A stretch of 64,000 nucleotides of DNA from Punica granatum (GCF_007655135.1 NC_045127.1:54911051-54975050), one strand, 5' to 3'; shown: positions 35,228 to 47,138, counted from the first letter of the stretch. Translations and numbers: made by a program. Notes: a model not told the origin generated them from the sequence alone.

Positions 35228-35656
35228 ACAAACGTTTTTTACATTTTAATAATTTTAGCACAAATTTTTTTTCCTAATGCATAAATTTTCGATTTAATAA
35301 CAATTCTAGTACGACGTCAAGTTTTTTACTAATTTCGACGGAATCGATGTTATAAAGGGCGCTGACGATTCCAATTAGAAGGTGATAGTCGGGGCCGTGA
35401 CTTCATCAATCGGAATTAAAAGAATCCTCAATTTGAGGGTTCTTCCCGATTCTTTGGGCTAGGGGACTTGATTCTGGCTATCACCCCTAAGGTCCCCGGA
35501 GTTTCCCCCACGATTAGAGTCGTTTAGCGCCTTTTACGACCTCGATTCCTTTCAAATTAAAGGAAAATTTGACTCCATGATACTAAATTGAAAGTTTCTG
35601 TATTTTTAGGTTAGAGAAAAGTGTTCGTATTAAAATTGTTAAAATGTGAAAAGTTT
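35228..35656. mobile_element. Non-autonomous TIR element with GC-rich core (copy 3)
   Basis: Left arm (35228-35370) and right arm (35520-35656) are diverged inverted copies (TTTTTACATTTTAATAATTT vs AAAATTGTTAAAATGTGAAA; GACGGAATCGATG vs GACCTCGATTCC). The core has AATCGGAATTAAAAGAATCC and an inverted partner CGATTCTTTGG, like the core at 21240-21320. Confidence 0.65.
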
Positions 35657-36859
35657 AAATATATATATATATATATTTTAAGATTATCAATTTTTTTTTT
35701 CAACTGTAATTTGATTTAATTGGGAATTTATTTAAATATTTTTTCTTTTAGGCTCAATGTCGACAAGTGAAGTGAGTAGGGACAAACATCATTTAAGATC
35801 CGACAAGATCTTGCCGGGATTTCATTCAAATAATGTGTTGTTGTCAGTCAGTTTCTCACTCTCAACGCAACAAAAACAAATATTTATATATGTATATGCA
35901 TTATGCGTCATTATTTCATTTTAAAATGCCGTACTATTATACTATATATACAATACATGCACTTGTTCCTCTTATTAGGAACTATATATTGTTTATGTAG
36001 GAAATTCCTCGAGCAGCAGCGAGCATGTGCTGAAGAATGCATGGGAATTAGTCTCCCCATCACGTACACACAACACATGCATGAAAGTCGTGGTTGTTAT
36101 CGAACTCCTTCCCATTTCCACAAATGAGAAGATCCGGCTGCGACAATAAACAAACACGAAGTGGGCCCCATTTACGTGCAGTCATCTTCGAAAGGGTTTT
36201 TCATTCCATCCGTCGTAAACATGGCAACCTCTGAAACTCTTTTATGTCTGTGATGGTGATGCAATACTATAGTGCCGGTGCAAGCATATACCGACAGCCC
36301 GACGTGGGCTTTTCACTAATTAGAAGCCATCCATGCATAGATCCAAGACCCATTGAGTACAAATGAAGTCGAGCCCACTAGCCATTATTTGTTACCCCGT
36401 GTCGTATCATCATGAGCCCAATGGGCTCAATCACGAGACATGGGTTCTTTTTTTTTTTTTTGCGACCACATGAAACACGGGGGCTGGATCATCTGTATTT
36501 GGACAGTTGCTCACAAGCATAGTGGACAGCCCAGTTAAGGTCTCCTCAAATTAATCTTAGGCCTATCAATTCGACTCAGCAAGCGCGATCTGTGAGCAAT
36601 TCAGATCGATCACAATCACTAGCGGCATACTGCTGGCTTACGAAAACAGCAGAGAGAGTTCAAATTACCCAAGAACATATGTAATGTATTCATTTACTTC
36701 AAAATCTGTTCAGCTAGCTACATACTGAACATAGCCACAGATCCCGTAAGCTTACGGCGTAATCGCTTTGATGTGAAAATTTACAGTGATTCTATACAGT
36801 AACATTCAGACAGCAGTGTTTGAAAGTTCCGAGCCCCTGCCACGGTCGCAGTGGTATGA
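35657..36859. other. Intergenic and 3' flank of the bZIP gene
   Basis: No gene is recognised. The final part (about 36600-36859) is likely the 3' UTR of the minus-strand bZIP. A near-palindrome TGAGCCCAATGGGCTCA lies at about 36413. Confidence 0.45.
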
Positions 36860-37597
36860 TCATTCGGCTTGAGATGCAGAAGAAACCAATGCCCCGACTC
36901 TGTCCATCAAGTACCCATCAGGACTCACGGTGTCATCGCCCATTTTGACCCTGGAATCTATGCTAGCAACCGACACCTTCCCCGCGCCACCGATGCAGCC
37001 CTGTGCTTGAGAAGACAGTCCAAAATGAGGATGAAGGCACGGTAAATCGGTCTCGCACCTTACCCGGCAATCACCTTCCTTCAACGTGTTGGTCGAGGTG
37101 CACGGCTTCTGAAAGGGGAAAACTCCCAGCTCGTTATCTATTTTCCCTCTAAGATCCAACAGAAGGCCCCTCAGCCTCACAACCTCGGCTTCGAGAATCG
37201 CCTGACCCTGCAGCTTCCTGACCAGCTGCTGGTTCAGGGCGCGCAACTTTTTGACTTCCTCCTCCAAATAAGCCGTGTGGGCCTTTTTCTTCTCCCTGTA
37301 CTTCCTCACCGCTTCTCGATTTCCCAGAGGCCGTTTGGACTTATCCGAGGAGGGCTTTCTTTGGGATTCGTCTTCCTCGGACGTGAGGACCCGGGTGTGC
37401 GCGTGGTAGCAGGTGTGAGTGTGGCCCGAAGAATCGGGGCCGGGCGGGATGCAAGTGTGAGTGTGAGTACAGGTTCTGGTGTTCTTCAACAACTCTTCCA
37501 GAAACGAATCCACAGAGGCCGAGTTCGGGAAATTGGTGGACGAGTCGGGTTGGGGCAACAGGATATGGTCTGAGAGCTTTACCTCTCCATCATCCAT
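36860..37597 (-). CDS. bZIP24: Group F bZIP transcription factor with zinc-sensor motif (bZIP24-like)
   Basis: Intronless frame of 245 aa. The start MDDGEVKLSD (at 37597) is chosen over the open extension further upstream because relatives begin there. Seen: a Cys/His-rich zinc-sensor motif at 43-68 (CTHTHTC...GHTHTCYHAHT), a basic region NREAVRKYREKKK (93-105) with the N-x7-R signature, and a leucine zipper from L111 (L111, L118, L125). The C-terminus ends VSSASQAE. In Arabidopsis, group F members bZIP19/23 sense zinc directly and activate ZIP transporters under deficiency, while bZIP24 is tied to salt stress. The zipper (TAYLEEEV...GKIDNELGVFPFQK) looks closest to bZIP24. The second histidine cluster is intact, so zinc binding is plausible. 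It acts as a nuclear dimer. Confidence 0.92.
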   Translation of the reverse strand: MDDGEVKLSDHILLPQPDSSTNFPNSASVDSFLEELLKNTRTCTHTHTCIPPGPDSSGHTHTCYHAHTRVLTSEEDESQRKPSSDKSKRPLGNREAVRKYREKKKAHTAYLEEEVKKLRALNQQLVRKLQGQAILEAEVVRLRGLLLDLRGKIDNELGVFPFQKPCTSTNTLKEGDCRVRCETDLPCLHPHFGLSSQAQGCIGGAGKVSVASIDSRVKMGDDTVSPDGYLMDRVGALVSSASQAE

Positions 37598-38100
37598 AAC
37601 GACCGAGCTGCTAATCTTCGGCCCTTCGAGGGATTTAGCAATTGCAGTCTTTTTTTTATCAAAAGAAATCAATAATGAGACAGGTGGGTGGAATCCAAGA
37701 ATATATGCAAAGGAAGCAACAACGCACATCCTGACTGAGAACATAAACCGAACCTGCCAATTGACTAAAGAAAGCATCATATATATTCTCATTATTATTC
37801 ACAATCATAAGACGGTGACCTAAAAGCTGAAAACTTTAGAACCCTAGGATCGATGCAGTCAACAGCTTCTGATCATCATCAGGTCTCCAATGCAAGCTTT
37901 TTGCAGGAAATCAAAGAATACCCAGATCAGGAATCAGCTGCAGAAAGCAGAATCTTGGATAAAGGCAGCATCTTGATTCATTCTGCAGTGCAGTGCAATA
38001 GGAGAATCCGAGCTTCATTCAAGTGGAGGAGTGGGAGTAAGACATGATATGACGGTGCACTATTGAGGGATGAACTCCACTCCACTCCAGTAAAAGAGAA
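37598..38100 (-). promoter_or_regulatory. Leader and proximal promoter of the bZIP gene
   Basis: Upstream of the minus-strand start. The frame stays open to 37792, probably by chance or across a 5' UTR intron. No clear zinc-deficiency element (RTGTCGACAY) was found by eye. Confidence 0.35.
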
Positions 38101-41100
38101 CGGAGAATTTGGTGAATTGAAATAAAATTGTTAGAGAATAGGATAAACAAAAAGGTCAAGGTGTGAGTGAGAATGATGTTTGCGCTAAAAATCTAATTCT
38201 GGGATCCTCCTTCTGTGCTCCTTCAACTTCGGATTGAGTTAACTCGATCGGAGCGTGAACTCAAAAATAAAACAAAACAAAACTCGATCGGAGCCAAGCC
38301 GATAAACATCACTGGGCTATCCAATACATATATTTTGGTATTAACATGACTGATTCACGAGCATCTTCCTCTTGGGCTTTTAGCACAAACATCATTCTTG
38401 ACTTGACTTTGCTTAGTCTATACATGAATATGTGTATACACATACAGACACATACAACGAGAAATCTCTTACAAAATAAAAAAAATGAAATAACCAGCAA
38501 CTCAGCTTTCTGTTAAGAATCACATACATACATTAGCAGCCGCTTGGAGTGATTATCTTTGAGTTTAACAGTAATACGATATGATCCGTTCTTCTATTTC
38601 CTACCCATTTTCCCAAAGCGATATAAACCATTACCGTGTTGAGCAACATCTATTACTTTCCCTGGCATTACAAATGCCCTCCTTTTTTCTTTTTCTTTTT
38701 TTTGGAATGAAAAAATCTAAAATTTCAGCTAAAATGTGTACTTCATCAAGCTTAAATCTAAGATTTTTCAACTAACAATATTGTAGTCGTAGTAAATGCA
38801 ACACTCGTGATAACCTCAATATATAGTAATAAAGTTAAAATCATGAACTCTAATTGTTAGTAAAATTTTAGACTTTTTACAAAGTATGTTGATTAATATA
38901 TGTTACGTGATACAAAATCCAATCTCTTTACACATTGTCCAAATTTTATTTTTAATAGTCCGTATTAGGTTGCTTTACTCAATCAATATCCGTTAGGATA
39001 TTGAAATATAAAAAAGAATTTATGTGATATATTTAATAAGAAAAAAATCATTATAATATGTTAGAACTTTTTTTTGATAAACAATATGTTAGGACTTGCT
39101 ATATGAATAAAAGAATGTTAGATAAAATTTGTAAATAATATCACAATTACAATGTAATTAGTGACTGAAACTCATTATGGAAAGAATAGGAATCCTTACG
39201 AAAAAAAAATGTAAAAGAATAAAACTTTTCATAGAAGAGAGACATTTTTTCAATAGTTATTTGATAAATGTGAAAGCAAAAGTATTAACCATAGTATAGA
39301 TCGAAGATTAAAAAATGCTGAGTACATTAATGAAAAATATAAGTATAAGATTTTAGGATGGAAGAACTTTTTCAATTTGTCAAAGATTTCGTGTTATAAT
39401 TATGAAAACTCATAAATGATAAAAGAATTTACGGCACTATATTATAGCTTAGTATGGCTCCATATAAAAAAAATAGATTTAACTGATTATAAACAAATAA
39501 ATTTAACAAAATCCAAATGTAATAAATGATTGCCTTTATAACTTAATTTTTAATAAGTCTAGACAAACTATTTATAGTCTCCATAATTATTTTTGAACGT
39601 ATGTTACTATAATAATAGTATTAAATGGATCACTAACACAAATGCTTCACTAGTTTCTAAAAAACCTCATTAACTCTCAAGCAATCACGTGTATAATCAA
39701 TTTAATTAATTAATTTTTTAAAAAAAACTTGTCCACGATAATCATTTTTCTCTATCGACCGCCTTCCCTCTCTCTGAGCAATCCATATTAGCTTAGGCAA
39801 GATATTTTGGCAAGAAAGGAAAAAAACAACTACGCACAAGTAGCTGCCCCTTATTAGGTCATTTTCATTCCTATAAATTAATTTTACTTACTTTAATGAT
39901 CTATCATATATCATTATAATTTATTTTTAACTTTAAATCAATTATTATCCTTTAGTCAAAATTCCATTTTGATACATTTCATTATATTATTTTCTTTATG
40001 TTGTGCGTAGCACAAGAATATTCTCTATACATATGAAAGAGAGAGAGAAAGCAAAGGTAATTGTGAAAAATATGAATAGAATACTTCCTGAAATCATATG
40101 AAATAATACTTTCTATTTAGCCACTTGCAAGGTCAGTGTGGTCGGGAATTACCTTTCTTATAGGCATGTTGGGTGCTCATGAGGGCCGTGAGGAATAATC
40201 GGGTAAAATTTGAACAATTTTCATTATAAAAAAATATACATTAAAAAACTAAAATTTTATTTTAGAAATACCCTACACGGGGAGCTCCCTCATCATGAAG
40301 GACCCGTTTTAGTTTATTATTAAGACTACCTGAAGTCCTATACGTTGCACAGATATGATAAACACAAAAAAATTTCATTTATCCAAAGTTTATGGAGAAA
40401 GTTTTCAATTTTTTAAAAATATATTTTTAAAAAATTGCATTTAATATTTTTAGAGGATTGAAAAAATATTAATTTCTTCAAGAAAGTATTCAATAAGCTC
40501 TTTTTAATATAATAATTAATTACTATCATAATTATGACCAATTGGTCAAAGTGCCACCTAATTAAAAGTTGGGGTTTCAGAAAAAAGTTTAATATGGCAC
40601 CTTACATATATGGAGAGAGAGTAGTAAATAAAACCGTAATATATGAATAGGGAGATTTTTCAAGAGTAAAGGCGTAAGAAAATCTAAAGCAAATAAAAGA
40701 TATATAAAAAAATGAATATTCTTGTCATTGTGTATTGTATATTAATGTATTGAATTTAAAAAAAAAAAGATATTGTATCGAGGAATTTTTGTAAATGATT
40801 AAGAAGACTTCTAATTTTTTAAAAATAATGATAATGATATATCAACACATATTAATAATATGGATACATTTTCAAAATTCGTTGAATATGGCAAAAATAT
40901 ATATATATTTAAAATTCATTTTATTAGAATTTAAGGTCTATTTATTAACGTTAAAGTGGGGATTTTACGATTTGATTATGGAGTACAACCACATTTTGTT
41001 TCATAGACACGCGGTTTCTTCATACACATAGACCCACGCGCAAAGTAAGTTTATCTTGTCAATAATTAAGTTGGCTCATTATTCGGAGATGTGCGTAGCA

Positions 41101-41464
41101 CTTACATAAATAGTCTATTCGTCATTCACTGCACACGGCCGACAACATTCACTGCTCTACGACGTGGAACGTGAAGGCATGGAAGAAGCCGATGGGCACA
41201 TGGAAATCAAATTACTTGGGGCTTAGCTCGTTAAATACCGGCCGATTAATGGAATATGTTATAAATATCTATCCACTTCTTGAGTGATACTCAGTGGTTT
41301 TTAATGTACTTACAACCATCTAGTACTTTTTTCCACATAATGGTAGATAAGACTGTTGAAAGTATATTTTATTATTATTAGAAATGATAATAACGAATAT
41401 CTAGTTAGTTTAGATTTTTTGATATTTAAAATTATTCCATATTATTTAGACGTATTTGTTTATA
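38101..41464. other. AT-rich gene-free region
   Basis: No gene is seen. Short frames (for example 40795-41031) are AT-rich and motif-free. No long TIR pair was found by eye. Confidence 0.45.
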
Positions 41465-41640
41465 TTTGTTTTTTTTCAATAATAAGGGAGACACATAAAT
41501 TTAGTACAAGGAAAGAAAATAAAACTAAATAAAATGGCACATAAGTTTCGCCGATGAGAATCGAACTCGAGATCTTTTGGTTCCAGGCGGCGTTTTGTGT
41601 CACTGCATCAAAACCCCTTCCTCGACATTAGGCTTATAAA
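41465..41640 (-). mobile_element. tRNA-derived SINE-like sequence
   Basis: Read on the minus strand there is a box B-like GAGTTCGATTCTC (about 41555-41570) and an A-rich end at about 41470. The head around 41630 is tRNA-like but diverged. No target duplication was identified. Confidence 0.4.
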
Positions 41641-41814
41641 TAAGTTGGCTATTAATTAACCAAAAAAAAAAACTTGGCTATTATAGTCCTTGAATGTTGA
41701 ATACAGTTAACATTCTTTACTTGTGGTTTCGACCTACAAATCATCGCGTCTACGATATTTTATCTCATACTTTTGGCGATAGTTAAAGTTTATTAAAGGC
41801 AAAATGAATGAGAA

Positions 41815-41905
41815 CTATCAAGAGAGTATAGAGCAGTGACGTAGCTCTCACCTAATGGCCAAGATGTCCATAGTTCGATAGCCAATGGAATTATCTGTGC
41901 CCCTT
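41815..41905 (+). mobile_element. tRNA-related SINE fragment
   Basis: Contains GTAGCTCTCACCTAATGG (box A-like), then ATAGTTCGATAGCC (box B-like) 20-25 bp later and ATCTGTGCCCCTTTATTAG downstream, as in tRNA-headed plant SINEs. No poly-A or duplication is clear. Confidence 0.4.
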
Positions 41906-41934
41906 TATTAGATATTTAAGTTTTGTTTGGTTTT

Positions 41935-42082
41935 AAAGTTTATTTTTATCTCTACTTTACTTATTTTCAAATTCAACAACATAATTATTATTATTATATT
42001 TTTTTCAATTTTTTTAACCATTCAATTCAATTTTCAAAGTTAGAATATAGGTGAGTTTAACTCAACTCTAATCCCAAACAAG
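41935..42082 (-). mobile_element. Truncated GTTTGGTTT-family MITE
   Basis: Starts GTTTTGTTTGGTTTTAAAG and ends CTAATCCCAAACAAGG. Internal blocks (CAACATAATTATTATTATTA, CAATTCAATTTTCAA) are the reverse complement of those in 44747-45035. Confidence 0.6.
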
Positions 42083-42278
42083 GTGTCAAGATTTCTATTT
42101 CAATACACTAGGTCCATAAGCCTCCATTGTAATCGAAAAAAGGTATATATACATATACATATATGTATGTATGTATGTATGAATGTATGTAAGATGGGAG
42201 CTGGCAAACAAATGCTCGCATTGAGTTACTTAATTCGCTAAATTATTAATTTAATAATGGCTCGAATGCAAACACAAG

Positions 42279-42543
42279 AGTCCACTAACACTTTAATCTT
42301 CAATTTTTCAATTGTCAGCACTTGACTACTTGAATTGTCAAAATCGAGAATTTGGTCCCTGAATTTTCAAAAATCATAACAAAATGGTCCTTTTAGGGAT
42401 CAAACTGTTGGGAAAAAAAGAGGCTAAAAGAACCATTTTGTTATAGTTTTTGAAAATTCAATGACCGAATTTTTGAATTTGAAATTTTAGATAATCAAGT
42501 GCTAGCAATTGAAAAATTGGAGGAACAAAGTGTTAGTGAACTC
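42279..42543. mobile_element. Hairpin MITE (near-palindromic)
   Basis: Two inverted arms of about 115 bp (42279-42400 and 42425-42543) share GAGTYCACTAACACTTT, AATTTTTCAATTG, TTCAAAAA-TATAACAAAATG and separate only by a short loop near 42400-42425. The RNA would fold into a long hairpin. No coding capacity. Confidence 0.8.
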
Positions 42544-42849
42544 CAAACTCAATATTCAATTTTTGCCATTTCTGTCTCTATAGCAAAGAAGCTAAGAGCA
42601 TGAAAAGAATTTCTTTACTCCTTCCCCTCATTAGTCAAAGGGACTTAAAAATTTACACTGAATCTTCTATATTAAAGAACAAGAGATATGTTTTACTTGG
42701 TCACGGAACAAGTAGACCGTCGAGGAAAATAACTGTCCCGCATGCCTCAACGACGGTTCATCTAATCTAAAGACCACAAAAACATCTGAACGTCTTCTTC
42801 CCTCTTCTACAAACTCTTTCTTCTTTGTCTTCTTCCATGCCGGTCTTCT

Positions 42850-42941
42850 TATTCCATGTGAACTAAACTCTTTCTTCTTCTTCTTCTTCCCTGCCGGTCG
42901 CTCTCCTCACTGTGAGGGACGACGGGTTGATAACCTTGGGT

Positions 42942-42996
<55 letters not shown>

Positions 42997-43310
42997 CGAT
43001 AATGCTGATGCAGCTCCCGTTCTTGCCCTCGCCCGGGGTGTTGGAGTAATTCGGCGGCATCAGCGGTAGCAGAGGCTGCTGCTTCTTCTTCATCCATGGG
43101 AACGGGAGTCCCCACAGCAGCCTCCGTAGATCCGGCAGACCGAACTTGGTCTTCTACTTGATGTTTGCTCCTTGGCTCCGCTTCATGAATCCATTCCCTT
43201 TGATGTCGCATCCGAAATCCAGCTCGAAGTGCAATTTCTTGAAATAATCATTGTTCTTCGGTGGATCAACGCCCTTTCTTGGGCTCTTCTAGTCACATCT
43301 TCTGCAATAA
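42850..43310 (-). pseudogene. Unrecognised gene fragment interrupted by poly-G
   Basis: On the minus strand one frame reads PPKNNDYFKKLHFELDFG, then FMKRSQGANIK followed by a stop, then FGLPDLRRLLWGLPFPWMKK and a poly-proline stretch from the poly-G tract. Codon-like regularity suggests former coding DNA, but I do not recognise it and the in-frame stop and overlapping second frame argue it is not an intact gene. The GC content is above its surroundings. Confidence 0.35.
42942..42996. repeat. 55-bp poly-G homopolymer
   Basis: Uninterrupted G run of 55 bases. It is unusual for plant DNA and may be a real tract or an assembly/sequencing artefact. Confidence 0.9.
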
Positions 43311-44027
43311 AGATAATTGGAAAAAATTCAATTGGTCCAGGAGTGTAGACGTTCTCATACCATGTGAAGTTTGGAATAATCTAACTCAATTGTATTGAGA
43401 ATGTTCAGTCAAGTAATTAGACCACGAGCCTTACATGAAAAAGGAAACCGAAATAATCTTCTAAGCCTAATATCTAAGCGACTAACTAAATATAGAAGAT
43501 TTCTACAATCCAAATTATCCTAAAGTTGGTATGCGCATGCTCCGAGAGCCCCGCCGGTATTGATGGCACGCCAATCGCTCTACTTTATGGAAATAACGAA
43601 TTATTTATAATGAAGACGAATGTAAGGCAAAACTTTGCCCATTTAGCTTCGAAATAATATTCTTCGAGACTAGGATGACAACAGCGAATGACTTTATTGT
43701 GAGTTGTAAATTCATTTAACTTAGAAGACTAGTTGGATCCAACTTCATGTGACACAGAAGGAGTTAAAATTTGCCCAATTAACAAAAATCCATAAGCGGG
43801 ACCAATTAATGAAATTAATCCACGTGGTTTGCTATCAAGCTTATGAAAATTTTGATCAAAATCCAGTCTTCTGGCTCCACGGGATTGAAACCTCATAAGT
43901 AATTGCAAGTTGACAAGTTCGCTGAATTACTATTAGTTGATATAGTCGAGAGTTAAGTTAGTAGTTTTCCAAGTGGTTCAAATTGTCATGTCATTGATCA
44001 ACAAATAAAATCCCACGTGTACACCAA
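43311..44027. other. Intergenic region
   Basis: No gene or named repeat is seen. Confidence 0.45.
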
Positions 44028-44209
44028 CGTGGATTTGTTCAAGCGGTTCGGCGCTTATTCCGTTTAAGCAAAGTCTTAGATTTGAATCCTCGTGAATGCA
44101 TAAAAATCTGTGCCGGGAAAACTTTATCCATTCGTGGGTCGATCCAGCTTGACTGAATTAGCCTGGCTCAATTAGGCTTATAGATATCATTGTTCACATC
44201 GAAAAAAAA
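44028..44209 (+). mobile_element. tRNA-derived SINE
   Basis: Has box A-like GTTCAAGCGGTTCGGCG (44038) and box B-like GATTTGAATCC (about 44090), a tRNA-unrelated body with CGTGGGTCGATCCAGC, and ends in an A run (about 44200-44209). AAAATCCCA occurs just before (44008-44016) and again across the tail end (44206-44214), a possible target duplication. Related copies are at 17205-17372 and, inverted, 52903-53035. Confidence 0.6.
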
Positions 44210-44746
44210 ATCCCATGGCATCCGGTACATTTACTAATCGCCAAGCTAAAAACCCAATGGAATTTCATTTCAGTAAGTACAAATGCTTCTTAACCGATTT
44301 TGTTCGCAATTTATTGGAACTAGTTGATATTCACATATTGTGCAATAATTGTTTGTCAATTTTTATATCAAAAAATTAAATAATTAACACATATTGCGAT
44401 ATAGGAATGACTATAAATAGAACAATGACGTCCAACAATTGAAATCTGCTCCATATAAGTGTGTTTGAGCGCACACATATATATAGGTGCGTGCGATTTC
44501 ACTTTTAGCAAAATAAGGAAGGAGCTACAAAACTGTTCGCTAAAAAAAAAAGGGGGGGCTACAAAACTAACATTTTATACTTATTCTTGTCCCGATTATG
44601 CATCTATTATATGAATATACATGCATAGGCGAGCAGCTGCAGACCCAACATTTGGGAATTAAGTTTGTGAAGAACTTGTTCAAAAACCTATGCATTGTGA
44701 AACATTAATAATAGTAGTCCTATGATTTAGCAACAACAAACTTATG

Positions 44747-45035
44747 GTGTGTTTAATTTTAAAGTTAAGTACAGTCGAGTTTTAATTTTAATTGAATTGT
44801 AATGATTATGTTGTTGAATTTTGAGAAAAAATGTGAAAAAAGTAATGATTGTGTTGTTAAATTGTGGAAAAAGTAATTGATAATTGAGAGAATTTAGTAT
44901 TAAAAATTGAGTTGAATGATTAAAAAATTGAAGAAAAATGAAAAAAGTAATAATTGTGTTGTTGATTTTTATTGTATAGTGAGTAGAGTTAAAGTTATAG
45001 TTAAAATTTTAAAAATTTAATTGTAAAACCAAACG
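44747..45035 (+). mobile_element. Full-length GTTTGGTTT-family MITE
   Basis: Starts GGTGTGTTTAATTTTAAAG and ends GTAAAACCAAACGG. It is one of the best-preserved copies of the family (about 290 bp) and close to the nested copy at 30880-31182. Confidence 0.8.
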
Positions 45036-45072
45036 GATTATTTTATAAATTTTAAAGTTATAGCTAAAGCTC

Positions 45073-45282
45073 CCGTTTGATTTCATAATTTGATTTTAAA
45101 ATTTTTACTCTAATTTTAACTCTATCCACTATATAACAAAAGTCAACAATATAATTATTACTTTTTCATTTTTTTTCAAATGAAAAAGTAATACAGGGTA
45201 CTCGGAACTGACCACCCCTACAATTATTACAAATAAATTAAAATCAAAATTTAACTCAACTCAATTCTGAAACCAAACGCAC
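45073..45282 (-). mobile_element. GTTTGGTTT-family MITE, opposite orientation
   Basis: Starts CCCGTTTGATTTCATAATTT and ends CTGAAACCAAACGC. It lies 37 bp from the preceding copy in inverted orientation and has an inserted, unrelated stretch near 45195-45222 (GGGTACTCGGAACTGACC). Confidence 0.7.
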
Positions 45283-46006
45283 TAAAATCTCGACAAGAAA
45301 AATCGCTCATTTTATTTTTTTAGAATATTAATTATTTACTATTGACATTAGTAACTTGTTTAATATGAATCAAAGAACACAATGATGACCCCTAGTCACA
45401 TCTTTCACTCGAAAACAAAAATTACCAAACTGTCACAAATTTATGGCCTAACGTTGTAGGATCATATAAGAGGTACTTCTTTATGCATGAAATAGGGTCA
45501 TAGCGGAGCATATATTTGTGCCGCACGAGTAATTAATTAATGCAGTCTAAAAAAATAAATTAAACCTCAACCAAGAGCAATATTGTTAAAGCCAAAAGTA
45601 AAATGAATAATATTTTAGTATGTTATATATGAAATTTGGGTTTACCTTTTTTCGAAGGGAAAATGCGCCTTCAAACTTAATATAGTGGTCATCCCCCAAT
45701 GCAAAAACTCTATTTCTGTTATAGACATGCACCTTGTATTATATAGAGATGACGAAAAGAAGAATAAAAAAAAAAGTTAATGAAAATCGAATCAACATAA
45801 GCATCTACATACAGAACCAGAAATCTATGCCAATCAATACACATCCACTTCACAAACAATCTAAAACGCTAATTCATGATGTGCAAATAAAACAGAAAGC
45901 TGGAGATTTGCTTCTCAGCTTATTGGCGGTTCTTTTCCTCTCCCCGTTGGGCTATTTATAATTCAAAATGGTTAAAACAGTGAATCACTGTAACGAAAAT
46001 AAAGGA

Positions 46007-46241
46007 CCGTTTGGATTCAGAATTAAAGTTACTTTGATTTTGATTTTGATTTTGATTGTGGAAAATGACAAATGAGATGTGATTATAAATTTGATTTGGG
46101 AAATGTATGTTTTTGTTGTGTAGTGTATTGAGTTAAAGTTAAAGTTAAAATTTTTGAATTGGGAAATGTGTATTTTTATTGTGTAGTATATTGAATTAAA
46201 GTTAAAGTTAAAATTAAAATTAATTAACTCTGAATCCAATC
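46007..46241 (+). mobile_element. GTTTGGTTT-family MITE, short-unit subfamily
   Basis: Starts CCGTTTGGATTCAGAATTA and ends CTCTGAATCCAATC. The unit TGTGTAGTRTATTGARTTAA is duplicated inside, as in the 33906-34087 copy. Confidence 0.65.
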
Positions 46242-46396
46242 TAGGCCTAAATAAGTGGAGAGAGAGAGGAATGGTATTTAAATGACTCAATAATTAATTT
46301 TTGCATTTTCTTTTTTCAGTTCTTTGGCAAGGGTACATGAGAAGTTGCGCAATAGTGAGTCGAGGGTTTAGAAATTAGAGTTATGATGTTAATGGC

Positions 46397-46620
46397 TTGT
46401 TTAGTTTGCAAATGTGATTTAAAAATCACAACTTTAATCTAATTCTATTCACAACAAAACAAAATAACTCATACAAAGTCAAAAGAGTTGACTCTATTTA
46501 TACAACTTTTTTTCACAACAAAATAAAATAACTCATACAAAATCAAAGGATGGATTCCATTTATACTACTCTTTTTCAAAATCAAAATCTGATGTTAAAA
46601 TCATATTTTAAAACCAAACG
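46397..46620. mobile_element. Related short MITE
   Basis: Starts TTGTTTAGTTTGCAAATG and ends TTTAAAACCAAACG, with an internal 30-bp unit (CAACAAAAYAAAATAACTCA) present twice. Ends resemble the family above; the middle differs. Confidence 0.55.
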
Positions 46621-46654
46621 TAGCATAAATTTTCCAATTCATCCAGCACTAATA

Positions 46655-47138
46655 TATTGCATGTAGATTCGACCAATTACACAATAATGAACTCACATTT
46701 TCCAACGCATGCCAATAAACGCATCTCTCCACATCCCCAAATTCCAATTAAATTACCAACTTGTCTGCTTAAATTTTCATATTATTATTATTATTATTGC
46801 TGTTGTTATTATTATTATTATTTTAGACTACTTCAGCGAGATTCTTCCGTTCGTTTTATAAGGAGCTTCATAAGTGGTTTGGGTAAACCCTTAACTTAGG
46901 TTGATTCGTCACATTCCCTACATTAATGTTACATCAATTCATGCAATTATCCAACCATCAACTTACATTTTTCATCGCATGCCAATAAACACATCTCTCT
47001 ATATCCCCAAGTTCTAATTAAGTTCTAATTAAATTACCAACTTGTGTGTTTTCACAGAAGCTCTTTATGCAAACTCTTAGTTTCTCGTTGATCTGCCATT
47101 TGCATCACCTACATTAATGTTACATCAGTTCATGCAAT
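46655..47138 (+). repeat. Tandem repeat units interrupted by a SINE
   Basis: Units around 46655-46935 and 46936-47138 share CGCATGCCAATAAAC, CATCTCTC-ATATCCCCAA, AATTAAATTACCAACTTGT and CCTACATTAATGTTACATCA. A third partial unit continues after the SINE at 47450-47500 (CAATTAACCAATAAAGAACT). Confidence 0.65.

Noticed and set aside
36413..36432. Palindrome TGAGCCCAATGGGCTCA
   Set aside because: Short, odd-centred and isolated; no clear functional context.
42849..43211. Poly-proline protein from the poly-G tract
   Set aside because: Proline run is purely due to the G homopolymer; the other frame fits former coding better and has a stop.
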